Shown here: positions 43,643 to 51,851 of the stretch, in pieces
How the letters are laid out: each line of letters opens with the position of its first letter
Position numbering within the stretch: position 1 is the stretch's first letter
DNA from: Planctomyces sp. SH-PL62
GTDB taxonomy: Bacteria > Planctomycetota > Planctomycetia > Planctomycetales > Planctomycetaceae
NCBI GenBank assembly: GCA_945905295.1
Contig: CAMDPX010000002.1
Location: 46,205-110,204 of the forward strand
Length of the DNA: 64,000 nucleotides
Reading direction: 5' to 3'
Notes under the pieces: model-generated
Told to the model about the DNA's origin: nothing
Databases searched by the model: none
What the model saw: the letters and a program-made list of their open reading frames with translations, nothing else
Program-made: the position numbers and the translations under genes

Positions 43643-45028
43643 TTACAGAATCAGTTTCTTGGAAATGACATCTTCAATGAACTCTTTGGCCACTTGGACT
43701 GTGGAGACATTGTCGTCGTACTCAAAGTTTCCATCGCAAGCTTTGCGTCGCCGTAACAGTTTTTTGTCCATAAAGATCAGTTCGCGGCATGAGGTTGGAG
43801 AGTCTTTCAAGTCTTCCAAGAGCACAGATCGTTCATCGCCCGGATTTTGTTCGCTGACATGTAAACCGACGAGTGCGCCTCTGACATTAGCCGCTTCGTC
43901 GGCATCCGTGGGGACATGGGGGCCAAAGACGAAGATGTACGACACGGTCTGCCGTTCGTGTCGGAACCACACGCGGAAGAACCATGTTCTTCGCGCCCAG
44001 TCTCCGGCACCGATCCGCTCCCAGACTGACTGGTCAATCAAATCGTAGCGGTGAACTTGCACTTGAAGCGTTCGGCTCCCACTGTTGGAGATCAAGGTCG
44101 CACATCGCTCGAAAGCATCACGAATTCTTTCTGCCGCATGTCGCCATCTCTCGTAGTCGAGACGGCGGCGTTGCACATCCCTTGTCGTCACTTCTCCTGC
44201 AAGGTCGGAAGCCCAGTCCTTCAGTTCGTCCGCCTCTTCCTGAGCCGTGAGGTAAACCTGCAAGGTGTCCTGAACTCGGCGGCAGACGAGCTGCATGAGG
44301 GGATTGCAATCGCCATCATCCGCCGCAGTGAGCGAGTCGTAATAAGTCTTCCTGTCCTCTGGGCGAATGATTGCAGCCGTTAAACGCCCCCGAAGGAGAA
44401 TGAGATCCTGCCAAAGACGCGCCATGCGTCCGTTACCATCCTCGAAAGGGTGAATTCGGGCAATGGCCCAATGAACCCAAACAGCCAACACCAGCGGGTG
44501 CAGAGGCTTGGCTTCCGGGAGGCCGGTCTCCATCAGAATTTGGTAAAAACGGTTCATCAGTTCGTCGACGAGATGTGAACCCGGCGGCTGATACATCGCA
44601 CCTGGCAACATCACATCGCAGGCACGGTAACGTCCCGCAAGATCATCATTCACCGAAGTCATCAGCTTTCTGTGGAGTTCCAGAAACGTCGTTTGATTCC
44701 AGAAGTCATTGGGCGATTCCAAGTACTGCTCGATTTGACGGTAGGCATCCCCAAGGTTGAGTGCCTCTTGCGCTTCTCGACGGCGCGGACCACTCAAAAT
44801 CGATCCGGTCTGCAGAATCAGAGTCGTTTCTCGCAAAGTCAACGTGTTGCCTTCGATCGCGTTGCTGCTGAAGACTCGCTCGCCCAATAGTTTCTCTTTC
44901 ACTTGACGGAGAACTGCGGGATCCAGCGGTCGCAAATCGTTGATCTGATGCGCGGATTCGTCCAAATCGGCCAACAACCCCAGCGTGGCTTCATCGAGAG
45001 ACCATTCCGACGGATTGGTGAATTGCAT
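43643..45028 (-). CDS. Fic-domain AMP-transferase with self-inhibitory motif
   Basis: 461 residues from the ATG at 45028. The frame is open upstream, but that sequence lies inside the preceding gene. The catalytic motif 'IHPFEDGNGRMAR' is canonical (His193 as base, then DGNGRxxR). The inhibitory helix motif 'SSNAIEGN' (Glu59) lies in the N-terminal Fic_N part, making this a class II, self-inhibited Fic. Members add AMP to target proteins, often to silence topoisomerases or as a regulator. The C-terminal ~200 residues are an unrecognised domain rich in charged residues. The gene starts eight bases after the stop of the haem-protein gene, so it is very likely co-transcribed with it. Confidence 0.9.
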   Translation of the reverse strand: MQFTNPSEWSLDEATLGLLADLDESAHQINDLRPLDPAVLRQVKEKLLGERVFSSNAIEGNTLTLRETTLILQTGSILSGPRRREAQEALNLGDAYRQIEQYLESPNDFWNQTTFLELHRKLMTSVNDDLAGRYRACDVMLPGAMYQPPGSHLVDELMNRFYQILMETGLPEAKPLHPLVLAVWVHWAIARIHPFEDGNGRMARLWQDLILLRGRLTAAIIRPEDRKTYYDSLTAADDGDCNPLMQLVCRRVQDTLQVYLTAQEEADELKDWASDLAGEVTTRDVQRRRLDYERWRHAAERIRDAFERCATLISNSGSRTLQVQVHRYDLIDQSVWERIGAGDWARRTWFFRVWFRHERQTVSYIFVFGPHVPTDADEAANVRGALVGLHVSEQNPGDERSVLLEDLKDSPTSCRELIFMDKKLLRRRKACDGNFEYDDNVSTVQVAKEFIEDVISKKLIL

Positions 45029-45036
45029 GGTGGCGA

Positions 45037-48000
45037 TCACTCCCTCGTAATGAATTCGTCGAGGTTCAACAGGATCCGGGCGGTCGCGATCCAGGCCGCC
45101 GATTCGTCGGGTGATGAGCCGCTGATCGTCGAGCTGCCGACGAGCTTTTTCGCGTCGTCCTGATGAGCGCGATAGAACTCGCGATTGACGGAGAGCAGGT
45201 CCGTCAGTTGATGCAGTTCGCGGTCGCTTGGTGTGCGAGCGAGGCACAGGCGGAAGGCTTGAGTCAATCGAGTTGTGTCATCGGTCGCTGGCTGACTGAG
45301 TAATCGTTTCGCGAAGGCTTGTGAGGCTTCCAGGAACGTTTCGTTGTTGAGCGTGATCAGTGCTTGCAGAGGCGTGTTCGAGGCTCGGCGTTCGACGCAG
45401 GTGAGGTTCGCGTCCGGGCAGTCGAACGTCGTGAGGTTTGGATGCGGGGCGGTTCGCTTGAAGAACGTGTACATGCCGCGGCGGTTGCGGTCCTCGCCGG
45501 TGCTGTTCGTCCATTTGAAGTTGCCGGCGTAGCTGAGATCCGTGATTCCGGCCGGCAGAGCGGGGAAGACGCTTGGTCCGCCGATCTTCTTCGAGAGCAG
45601 GCCACCGACATCGAGGCTGAGGTCTCGGACGATCTCGGCTTCGACTCGCAACCGATTCTGCCGCGCGAGCAGCGTGTTCTGCGGATCAACTTCGAGCAAC
45701 TCCGGACGATGCCGCGAGGCTTGGCGATACGTCGCGGAAGTGACGATCAGCTTGATGAGGGCCTTGCGCGACCAATTCATTTCCTCTTGGCGAGCGGGGG
45801 GCGTCAGCCCCCCGGTTGAAGCTGTGTTCGCGTCCGATGCCACCGGGGGGCTGACGCCCCCCGCTCGCCTGATGAAGGCGGCCGCCAGCCAATCGAGCAA
45901 CTCTGGATGCGACGGCTTCTCGCCTCGGATGCCGAAGTCGTTGACGCTCGCGACGATTCCGCGGCCGAAGAGTTGTCGCCAGATGTGATTGACCGTGACT
46001 CGCGGCGTCAGCGGGTTGTCGGACGAGACGAGCCAGCGGGCGAGATCGAGCCGGTCGGCCATCGCGGTCTTCTCAACACGCGGCTTCATCGGCGGGAGAG
46101 TCGCGAGTGCGGCCGGTACGACTTCCAGTTCTTTGATCGGGTCCAGGAATTCGCCTCGCTTGAGGACGAACGTCTTCCGCGAATCGTTGACTCGTTGAGC
46201 AATCACTCGCACGGTCAGTTCCGGTTTGGGCGGCTCTTTCTTTTTGAGGTCATCGAGCTGCTTGATCAGATTCCTGGTGGCCGCGTCGAGGCTGGAGTAG
46301 TAGTCGAGCAGTTGTTGCGTTTGCTCGGCCGACCGCTGATCGGGATTGACCGCGAACAGTTTTTGGATGTTCTCCGGCAATGTGATCGTTGGCTCGATCC
46401 CCGTTTGCAGCGACAGCTTGAACCGGCCGATCGTATGTTGCTGACCGTACAACTGCCGAAGTTGCACGCGGACAAATAGCAAACCATCCACCGCCAGCGG
46501 TTCTTTCAGACCGAAGATCGCCCAATGTTCTTTGCCGTACTGCGGCGCGATGGCCCAGCCGGTGTCCTCTTTGCCGTCGATGACATTGGCCGCTCGCCAC
46601 GGTTTATCGGCTTGCTCGAAATCCGCCTTTGCTCCGGCGAACTCCAGCTTGCGGGCGTTTGCGAAGTCGGCAGTCGGCGAGACTTCGACGATCATTTCGC
46701 TGAGCACAAAGTTTCCGTGAGCGACTCGCCCCGGACCTTTCGCGGGCAGCGAGTTGTCCGGCAACACGTCCAACCGCAGCGCGGACACACCCGCAACCGT
46801 CGTCTTGCCGGTGATCGTGTACGTGGCGGAGTTCGGGTTCGGACCACTCGCCAGAAACGAGCCATCCTTTTGAACCGCGAACGTCACGTTGCCATCGCTC
46901 TCGACTTTCAAATCATCCAGCGCGTGCAGCTTCAACGGCTGAGCGGTCGATTCCGCGAATGCCGCTTGCGCCTTGGCTTCCCAAGCGGCGAAGGCTTCAC
47001 CGAGCTTCGATTGTTCGGCTCGCAATTTGGCGGTGACGTTTCCGACCTCAACATCGTGTGCCGCCTTGGCTGTCGCATACGCGGCGACCTCTTCGGGTGA
47101 TTTGGGGACGACGCTCGTTTCCTCGTCGCCATTGTTGTACGCGGCGAAGAGTTGGTAGTACTCGCGCTGGCTGATCGCGTCGTACTTGTGCGAGTGGCAG
47201 CGAGCACAGCCGACGGTCAGCCCCAGCCAAACCGCGCCGGTCGTTTCTGTGCGGTCGAAGCAGGCTTCGATTCGCCACTGTTCTTTGTCGGTGCCTCCTT
47301 CGGTGTTGGTCAGTGTCTGCCGATGAAACGCCGTCGCGAGCTTTTGCATGGCCGTCGCGCTCGGCAGCAAGTCGCCGGCAATCTGCTCGACGGTGAATTG
47401 ATCGAACGGCAGGTCGTTGTTGATCGCGTCGATGACCCAATCTCGCCAGCGGTAGGCGTCGGGACGTGGGTTATCTTTTTCGTAGCCGTCACTGTCGGCG
47501 TAGCGGGCCATGTCGAGCCAATGCCGGCCCCAGCGTTCGCCAAAGTGCGGCGACTTGAGCAGCCGATCCACGAGCATTTCATAAGCATTCGGCCGCGAGT
47601 CGTTCGCGAACGCATCGACCTCTTCCAACGTCGGTGGCAGTCCGAGCAAATCCAAATTCAACCTGCGGATGAGCGTGGTGCGATCCGCTTCCGGCGACGG
47701 TGCGATTTGGTGCTTCTGCAACTCGGCCAGCACGAATTGATCAATCGGATTACATACCCAGTCGCTCGGCTTCACAGTCGGTGGCGTGACGCGGCGAATC
47801 GGCTGATACGCCCAATGCGTGTTCTTCACTTCTTTCTTCGGCGAATCATCGTCGGGCCAGACGCAGCCTTGGTCGATCCACGCGCGCAGGATGCCGACCT
47901 CTTCCGGTTTGAGTTGCGGACCGTCGGGGGGCATCACTGTTTGCGGATCGGTCCCGGACACCAGCAAGATCAACTTGCTGCGTTCGCTGTCTTTGGCCGC

Positions 48001-48234
48001 GATCACAGGGCCGATGTCGCCTCCCTTCAAGAGCGCGGCATGGCTGTCGAGGCGCAGACCGGATTCCTGCTTCTTCTCGCTGTGACATTTCCAGCAATGC
48101 TTCTCCAGCAGCGGGCGGACGTCTTTGACGAAGTCGATCTTGCGATCGGCCGGCGGCGGCAGTTTGTCGGCGGCCAGAGTGAGCGTCGTGACGACCACGA
48201 GTGTCGTGGCCAGCAGCGCGAATCGCGGAGTCAT
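45037..48234 (-). CDS. Planctomycete cytochrome c with DUF1549 and DUF1553 domains
   Basis: 1065 residues from the ATG at 48234, with GGAG upstream and a signal peptide (MTPRFALLATTLVVVTTLTLA). The N-terminal haem domain has CWKCH and 'VMPPDGPQLK'. DUF1549 begins 'HWAYQPIRRVTPP' and includes 'RWGRHWLDMARYADSDGYEKD' and 'CARCHSHKYDAI'. DUF1553 holds 'WRQLFGRGIVASVNDFGIRG' and 'RRASNTPLQALITLNNETF'. It is periplasmic with unknown chemistry. Residues about 789-816 ('RAGGVSPPVAS...TGGLTPPARQ') are a palindromic insertion within DUF1553. The usual DUF1501 partner (42069-43556) follows only after the Fic gene. Confidence 0.93.
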   Translation of the reverse strand: MTPRFALLATTLVVVTTLTLAADKLPPPADRKIDFVKDVRPLLEKHCWKCHSEKKQESGLRLDSHAALLKGGDIGPVIAAKDSERSKLILLVSGTDPQTVMPPDGPQLKPEEVGILRAWIDQGCVWPDDDSPKKEVKNTHWAYQPIRRVTPPTVKPSDWVCNPIDQFVLAELQKHQIAPSPEADRTTLIRRLNLDLLGLPPTLEEVDAFANDSRPNAYEMLVDRLLKSPHFGERWGRHWLDMARYADSDGYEKDNPRPDAYRWRDWVIDAINNDLPFDQFTVEQIAGDLLPSATAMQKLATAFHRQTLTNTEGGTDKEQWRIEACFDRTETTGAVWLGLTVGCARCHSHKYDAISQREYYQLFAAYNNGDEETSVVPKSPEEVAAYATAKAAHDVEVGNVTAKLRAEQSKLGEAFAAWEAKAQAAFAESTAQPLKLHALDDLKVESDGNVTFAVQKDGSFLASGPNPNSATYTITGKTTVAGVSALRLDVLPDNSLPAKGPGRVAHGNFVLSEMIVEVSPTADFANARKLEFAGAKADFEQADKPWRAANVIDGKEDTGWAIAPQYGKEHWAIFGLKEPLAVDGLLFVRVQLRQLYGQQHTIGRFKLSLQTGIEPTITLPENIQKLFAVNPDQRSAEQTQQLLDYYSSLDAATRNLIKQLDDLKKKEPPKPELTVRVIAQRVNDSRKTFVLKRGEFLDPIKELEVVPAALATLPPMKPRVEKTAMADRLDLARWLVSSDNPLTPRVTVNHIWRQLFGRGIVASVNDFGIRGEKPSHPELLDWLAAAFIRRAGGVSPPVASDANTASTGGLTPPARQEEMNWSRKALIKLIVTSATYRQASRHRPELLEVDPQNTLLARQNRLRVEAEIVRDLSLDVGGLLSKKIGGPSVFPALPAGITDLSYAGNFKWTNSTGEDRNRRGMYTFFKRTAPHPNLTTFDCPDANLTCVERRASNTPLQALITLNNETFLEASQAFAKRLLSQPATDDTTRLTQAFRLCLARTPSDRELHQLTDLLSVNREFYRAHQDDAKKLVGSSTISGSSPDESAAWIATARILLNLDEFITRE
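45789..45869. repeat. Family A palindrome inserted in-frame in the DUF1549/1553 gene
   Basis: An 81-base element with arms GGCGAGCGGGGGGCGTCAGC and complement. It lies inside the DUF1553 domain, just after the 'SHPELLDWLAAAFI' helix. The frame is preserved. Confidence 0.92.
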
Positions 48235-48372
48235 GCGGAGGTCTCCGGAGGCAGGCGGAATATGCGGAGTCGGGAGGGATCGTCTGAGCCCGGCCGTCTG
48301 ACACAGGGTGAGGACGACGGACAACATTCTGCCGCGCAAAGTACTCCGGGGAAAGTCTCGTGTGGAAATGCA

Positions 48373-48398
48373 AAGGGACTCACCAAAGTGAGTCCCTT
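48373..48398. terminator. Hairpin downstream of the Gly-rich gene (possible terminator)
   Basis: AAGGGACTCAC / GTGAGTCCCTT forms an 11-base-pair stem with a 4-base loop. It lies between two minus-strand genes, about 80 bases after the stop at 48480. No long T-run follows on the minus strand, so termination is uncertain. Confidence 0.45.
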
Positions 48399-48405
48399 GC
48401 TAAGT

Positions 48406-48477
48406 CGTGGGGCGGGTTTTCAACCTGCCCGCCTGGATATTGCCAATCGTCCGGGCAAGTTAAAAACCTGCCCCACG
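48406..48477. repeat. Intergenic inverted repeat with CGTGGGGC.. arms
   Basis: CGTGGGGCGGGTTTTCAACC at 48406 pairs imperfectly with the arm ending CCCCACG at 48477. It adjoins the stop codon of the Gly-rich gene at 48480. The outer bases resemble family B. Confidence 0.75.
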
Positions 48478-48479
48478 AG

Positions 48480-49379
48480 CTAGTCGCGTTTGACCGTCGC
48501 CGATGTGGTACGACCGTTCTTGGCCGAAGCAACCGATGGCTTGCCGGACTTCTCGTCGCGTTCGTTCACGCGAGCCACCGCCGTCGTGTGAATGCTCCGT
48601 GCGCGTGCCAAGGTCTCGGCAGAGAAATAGGGCGTCGGTTGTTTGCCGATGTGCGGAATGGACTTCGCCGCCAGTTGCTCCCAGCTCATTTTGTCCGTGA
48701 GATGCCACGTCGCGGCTTGGCCAGCTTGGGGGTCGAGTTGCCCGGTGGCCACCATCTTGAGTGTCTCTGCCAGAACCGGGTCCGCGCTGAACTCCTCAAC
48801 CTTCGCGATGCGGTAGACCGATCGAGGCGACGGATCAGCCTTGCCGTGTTCGAGGCAGACCGCAAGATATTTGAAACGAATAATGCGATCGGTTGGCACC
48901 GAGAAAAAACCGCCGCCACCGCCGCCGCCACCCTGCTGGCCGCCACCGCCGAAACCACCGCCGCCGCCTTGTTGCCCGCCTTGGCCACCGCCGCCTTGTT
49001 GTTGTTGTCCACCACCACCTTGGCCACCACCTTGCTGGCCGCCACCACCAAAGCCACCGCCGCCGCCTTGGCCGCCAAAGCCTTGCTTCAGAATTTGCTT
49101 TCCAACAAACGCCGCGGGGAAGTCCACGTTGAGCGGCTTGTCCCCTTTGTTCTCGACGAGCACGTTGCCGCCCATCGCGTCATGGGGAATCATCTTCACA
49201 TCGAGCACGCCTTTCTCGATCCCTTCGAACACGTCCATGTGCTCCAGCGACTCATCGAGTTTGACGGCCGTCACCACTCGTTTCTTCGTTTCCTTCTTCG
49301 AGTCCGCCGAGATTCCGGATGCCACCAGGCTCATCGCCAGCGCTCCTACCAGGACACAGAGACGCCAACGAGTCAACAT
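48480..49379 (-). CDS. Secreted Gly/Gln-rich protein, paralogue 1
   Basis: 299 residues with a signal peptide (MLTRWRLCVLVGALAMSLVASGISA). There are two conserved blocks around a low-complexity tract. Block 1 is 'LEHMDVFEGIEKGVLDVKMI' to 'NVDFPAAFVGKQILKQGFGG'. About 60 residues of Gly and Gln follow. Block 2 starts 'FFSVPTDRIIRFKYLAVCLEHGK' and includes 'LDPQAGQAATWHL' and 'PYFSAETLARARSIHTTAVARV'. The neighbour at 49753-50652 has the same length and the same two blocks, so this is a tandem duplication. Block 2 is cysteine-containing and may be a folded domain. The function is unknown; export to the cell envelope is likely. Confidence 0.75.
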   Translation of the reverse strand: MLTRWRLCVLVGALAMSLVASGISADSKKETKKRVVTAVKLDESLEHMDVFEGIEKGVLDVKMIPHDAMGGNVLVENKGDKPLNVDFPAAFVGKQILKQGFGGQGGGGGFGGGGQQGGGQGGGGQQQQGGGGQGGQQGGGGGFGGGGQQGGGGGGGGFFSVPTDRIIRFKYLAVCLEHGKADPSPRSVYRIAKVEEFSADPVLAETLKMVATGQLDPQAGQAATWHLTDKMSWEQLAAKSIPHIGKQPTPYFSAETLARARSIHTTAVARVNERDEKSGKPSVASAKNGRTTSATVKRD

Positions 49380-49752
49380 GTGAGAGTTCCTTCGCGAAAG
49401 GTTTGGGGCAGGCGACGGACAAAGAGTTCGCCGCCGCGTTCAACCTTATCGCCGCTCGACCAGCAGAATTCAACCGGAACTTCAATGAACCAGCGAGATT
49501 CGCCGCACTGCGAGTCCTCGCATCTCCGATTCGGCAAGCCTTGTGATCCGCTTTGCCGAGCATTCATGGCGTGCGGCCCACAATGGTCGTGCGGATCGGG
49601 TTCTCTGCGACGATTCGGCGAAGGAATACAGCGTCTGCCAACTTCAGAGACCGCGGAGAAAGCAAAGTAGCCACGCTGGTCGGAGTGTGGGGCTTTCAAT
49701 GCCCCACGCTCTTGGCGAGCGTGGCGACTCAGAGATCAATGTGCGACGCGAC
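49380..49752. other. 373-base region: duplicated upstream sequence and hairpins
   Basis: Much of this gap resembles the sequence upstream of the second paralogue (50653-50880). Both contain a 'TTCATGGCGTGCGGC' stretch and similar neighbouring bases, so the tandem duplication included the promoter region. Two small hairpins (GTGGGGC...GCCCCAC at 49687-49707, and one beside it) lie near the end of paralogue 2 and may stop its transcription. No gene was recognised. Confidence 0.65.
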
Positions 49753-50652
49753 TTAGTCGCGTTTGACCGTCGTCGATGTGCCGCGACTGTTCTTGGCCGA
49801 AGCGACCGATGAATTGTCAGACGCATGCAGTTCCTTCACACGAGCTACCGCCGTCGTGTGAATGTTCTGAGCCCGACTCAAAGTCTCTGCGGAGAAGTAC
49901 GGCGTCGCAGGACGACCAACGTGTGGAATCGACTTCGCGGCGAGCTCCTGCCAACTCATCTTGTTCGCGATGTGCCAGGTCGCCGCCTGACCGGCCTGTG
50001 GGTCGAGTTGTCCACTCGCCACCATTTTCAATGTCTCTTTCAGAACCGGGTCATCGCTGAACTCTTCGACTTTGCCGATGCGATAGGCCGCGCGTGACGT
50101 GGGGTCGGGTTTGCCATGCTCGAGGCAGACCGAACGATAGGCCACGCGAACCATGCGGTCCGAAGGAACGGAGAAGAATCCACCACCGCCGCCGCCACCC
50201 TGCTGGCCTCCACCACCGAAACCACCGCCGCCACCCTGTTGTCCGCCGCCGAATCCGCCACCCTGCGATTGCTGTCCGCCACCTTGGCCACCCTGCTGTC
50301 CGCCAAAGCCGCCTTGTTGTCCGCCGCCGCCAAAGCCGCCACCGCCACCAAAGCCTTGCTTCAGGATCTGCTTGCCGATGAACGCGGCCGGAAAGTCCAC
50401 ATTGAGGGGCTTATCACCTTTGTTCTCGATGAGCATGTTGCCGCCCATCGCGTCGTTCGGAATCATCTTCACGTCGAGAAGGCCCTGTTCGATCCCGGCG
50501 AACACGTCGATGTGTTCCAGCGAGGCATCGACCTTCACCGCCGGGCCGACCTTCTTCTTCGTTTCCTTCTTCGAGTCCGCCGACAATCCGGGAGCCACTA
50601 AGCTCACCGCCAGCGCGCCAAACAACAACCAGGGGCACCAACGAGAAAACAT
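49753..50652 (-). CDS. Secreted Gly/Gln-rich protein, paralogue 2
   Basis: 299 residues from the ATG at 50652, with AAGGA nine bases upstream (the same spacing as its paralogue) and a signal peptide (MFSRWCPWLLFGALAVSLVAPGLSA). It has the same blocks: 'LEHIDVFAGIEQGLLDVKMI', 'NVDFPAAFIGKQILKQGFGG', a Gly/Gln tract of slightly different layout, then 'FFSVPSDRMVRVAYRSVCLEHGK' and 'LDPQAGQAATWHI'. The sequence between blocks is the most divergent part, as expected for slippage-prone repeats. The role is unknown; the two copies may form a matrix or a pair. Confidence 0.75.
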   Translation of the reverse strand: MFSRWCPWLLFGALAVSLVAPGLSADSKKETKKKVGPAVKVDASLEHIDVFAGIEQGLLDVKMIPNDAMGGNMLIENKGDKPLNVDFPAAFIGKQILKQGFGGGGGFGGGGQQGGFGGQQGGQGGGQQSQGGGFGGGQQGGGGGFGGGGQQGGGGGGGFFSVPSDRMVRVAYRSVCLEHGKPDPTSRAAYRIGKVEEFSDDPVLKETLKMVASGQLDPQAGQAATWHIANKMSWQELAAKSIPHVGRPATPYFSAETLSRAQNIHTTAVARVKELHASDNSSVASAKNSRGTSTTVKRD

Positions 50653-50870
50653 GTGAGAGTTCCTTTGCGAAAGACTGATGAGCCGACAACGGGAAGGCAC
50701 GGCAACGGCGTATTCAAAATTTATCGCCGCTGAACGCGAAGAATTCAACAGAATCTTCACCGATCCGGCCAGTTTCGCCGCTGCTCGACCGCTCCATCCG
50801 CCGATCCCGCAAGCCTTATGAGAAGCCCTGACGGCCGTTCATGGCGTGCGGCGCATAGCGGCCTTATGGA

Positions 50871-51758
50871 TCATGTTTTCTGCGACGGTTCGTCTTCCTC
50901 ACGAGGCTCCACGAAGGTCGGCATTGTCTCCGACAGCGCACGGCGAACCACTCTTGTCCGGCGAGACATCCGCCACAACATCGCCAGCATCAGCAAACCT
51001 CCCCCAGCCGTCAGCCCGAACATCATCCCGCTTGAAAAGACTGCCGACCGTTTCGGCGGTGGAGACCATTCCAATCGCTGAGCCAGAATCAGCGGTGCGA
51101 AGCGCGGCTCACCCGTGCGATCTTCATAGCCGTAGCGTTTGAAGAAGTATCCGGTCGCCGACACGAAATCGACCAGGATGTCACTGCCAGACGTGATGCC
51201 TTGAGGCACCTCCGAACAGACCACGACCACGGGATTCTGTTGCGCTCCGTCGACGTACAACCACGCCTCGTGAAGTTGTTGCAAGCCGTGCGGGTTCTCG
51301 CCCGCAGGATACGACACCAGCCGCCGCATGTGTCCGCGAAACGTGACCAGCCGGCCGTGATACGCCTCCGGATTCCGATGCACGTCCACGAACGTTGGGA
51401 ACTCAGCATCCGGTTCGCGAAAGTAGAACCGGAAGTTGGGATCGCGTTTGACAACGGCGAGCCGCTCCCGCTGCAAAGTCCTCGCTGCGGCCTTGAGTTG
51501 CGTCAGCGGCAACTGCCGAGCGTGATTCAAAATCGCGAAGTATCCGGCGGCCTCTTCCGGTCGAATGTTGCGAGACAGCAACCCCGTCTGCGGATGCTTC
51601 GCCGCTTCGAGCCAATGGGGGTCCAGGTCCGTGGCGACAAGCGGAGGGATCGGTTCGTCGCCGAGCGACTGAGCCGTCGCCGAAGAGAGGATTGCAAATT
51701 GCAAATTGCAAATTGCAAATTGCAAAATGAGGACGGCTCTCCAATTTGCAATTTGCAT
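50871..51758 (-). CDS. Membrane protein with an OB-like domain and a repeat-encoded signal peptide
   Basis: 295 residues from the ATG at 51758. The signal peptide is largely the product of five ATTGCAA heptamers and an inverted partial copy over the start codon, giving 'LQFAICNLQFAIL'. Residues about 110-215 look like a small beta-barrel ('HGRLVTFRGHMRRLVSYPAG', 'NPVVVVCSEVPQGI', 'GSDILVDFVSATGYFFKRYG'). One membrane helix is near residues 250-270 ('MMFGLTAGGGLLMLAMLW'), followed by a basic cytoplasmic end. The function is unknown; a periplasmic domain anchored at its C-terminal side is the likely arrangement. Heptamer slippage would shift the frame. Confidence 0.7.
   Translation of the reverse strand: MQIANWRAVLILQFAICNLQFAILSSATAQSLGDEPIPPLVATDLDPHWLEAAKHPQTGLLSRNIRPEEAAGYFAILNHARQLPLTQLKAAARTLQRERLAVVKRDPNFRFYFREPDAEFPTFVDVHRNPEAYHGRLVTFRGHMRRLVSYPAGENPHGLQQLHEAWLYVDGAQQNPVVVVCSEVPQGITSGSDILVDFVSATGYFFKRYGYEDRTGEPRFAPLILAQRLEWSPPPKRSAVFSSGMMFGLTAGGGLLMLAMLWRMSRRTRVVRRALSETMPTFVEPREEDEPSQKT
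51691..51725. repeat. Five tandem ATTGCAA heptamers in a signal-peptide region
   Basis: Five exact copies of the 7-base unit are followed by a partial one. About 15 bases further on, the complement (AATTTGCAATTTGCAT) covers the start codon, so the two can form a hairpin in the mRNA. Because 7 is not a multiple of 3, gaining or losing a unit changes the reading frame. Confidence 0.95.
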
Positions 51759-51851
51759 TGACTCATCCTTCACAACAACGAACCGTCGGCCGAGCCTCAA
51801 CGATTCAATCATAAACGGAACCGCGAACTACGATACGCTGCATAGCGACGC

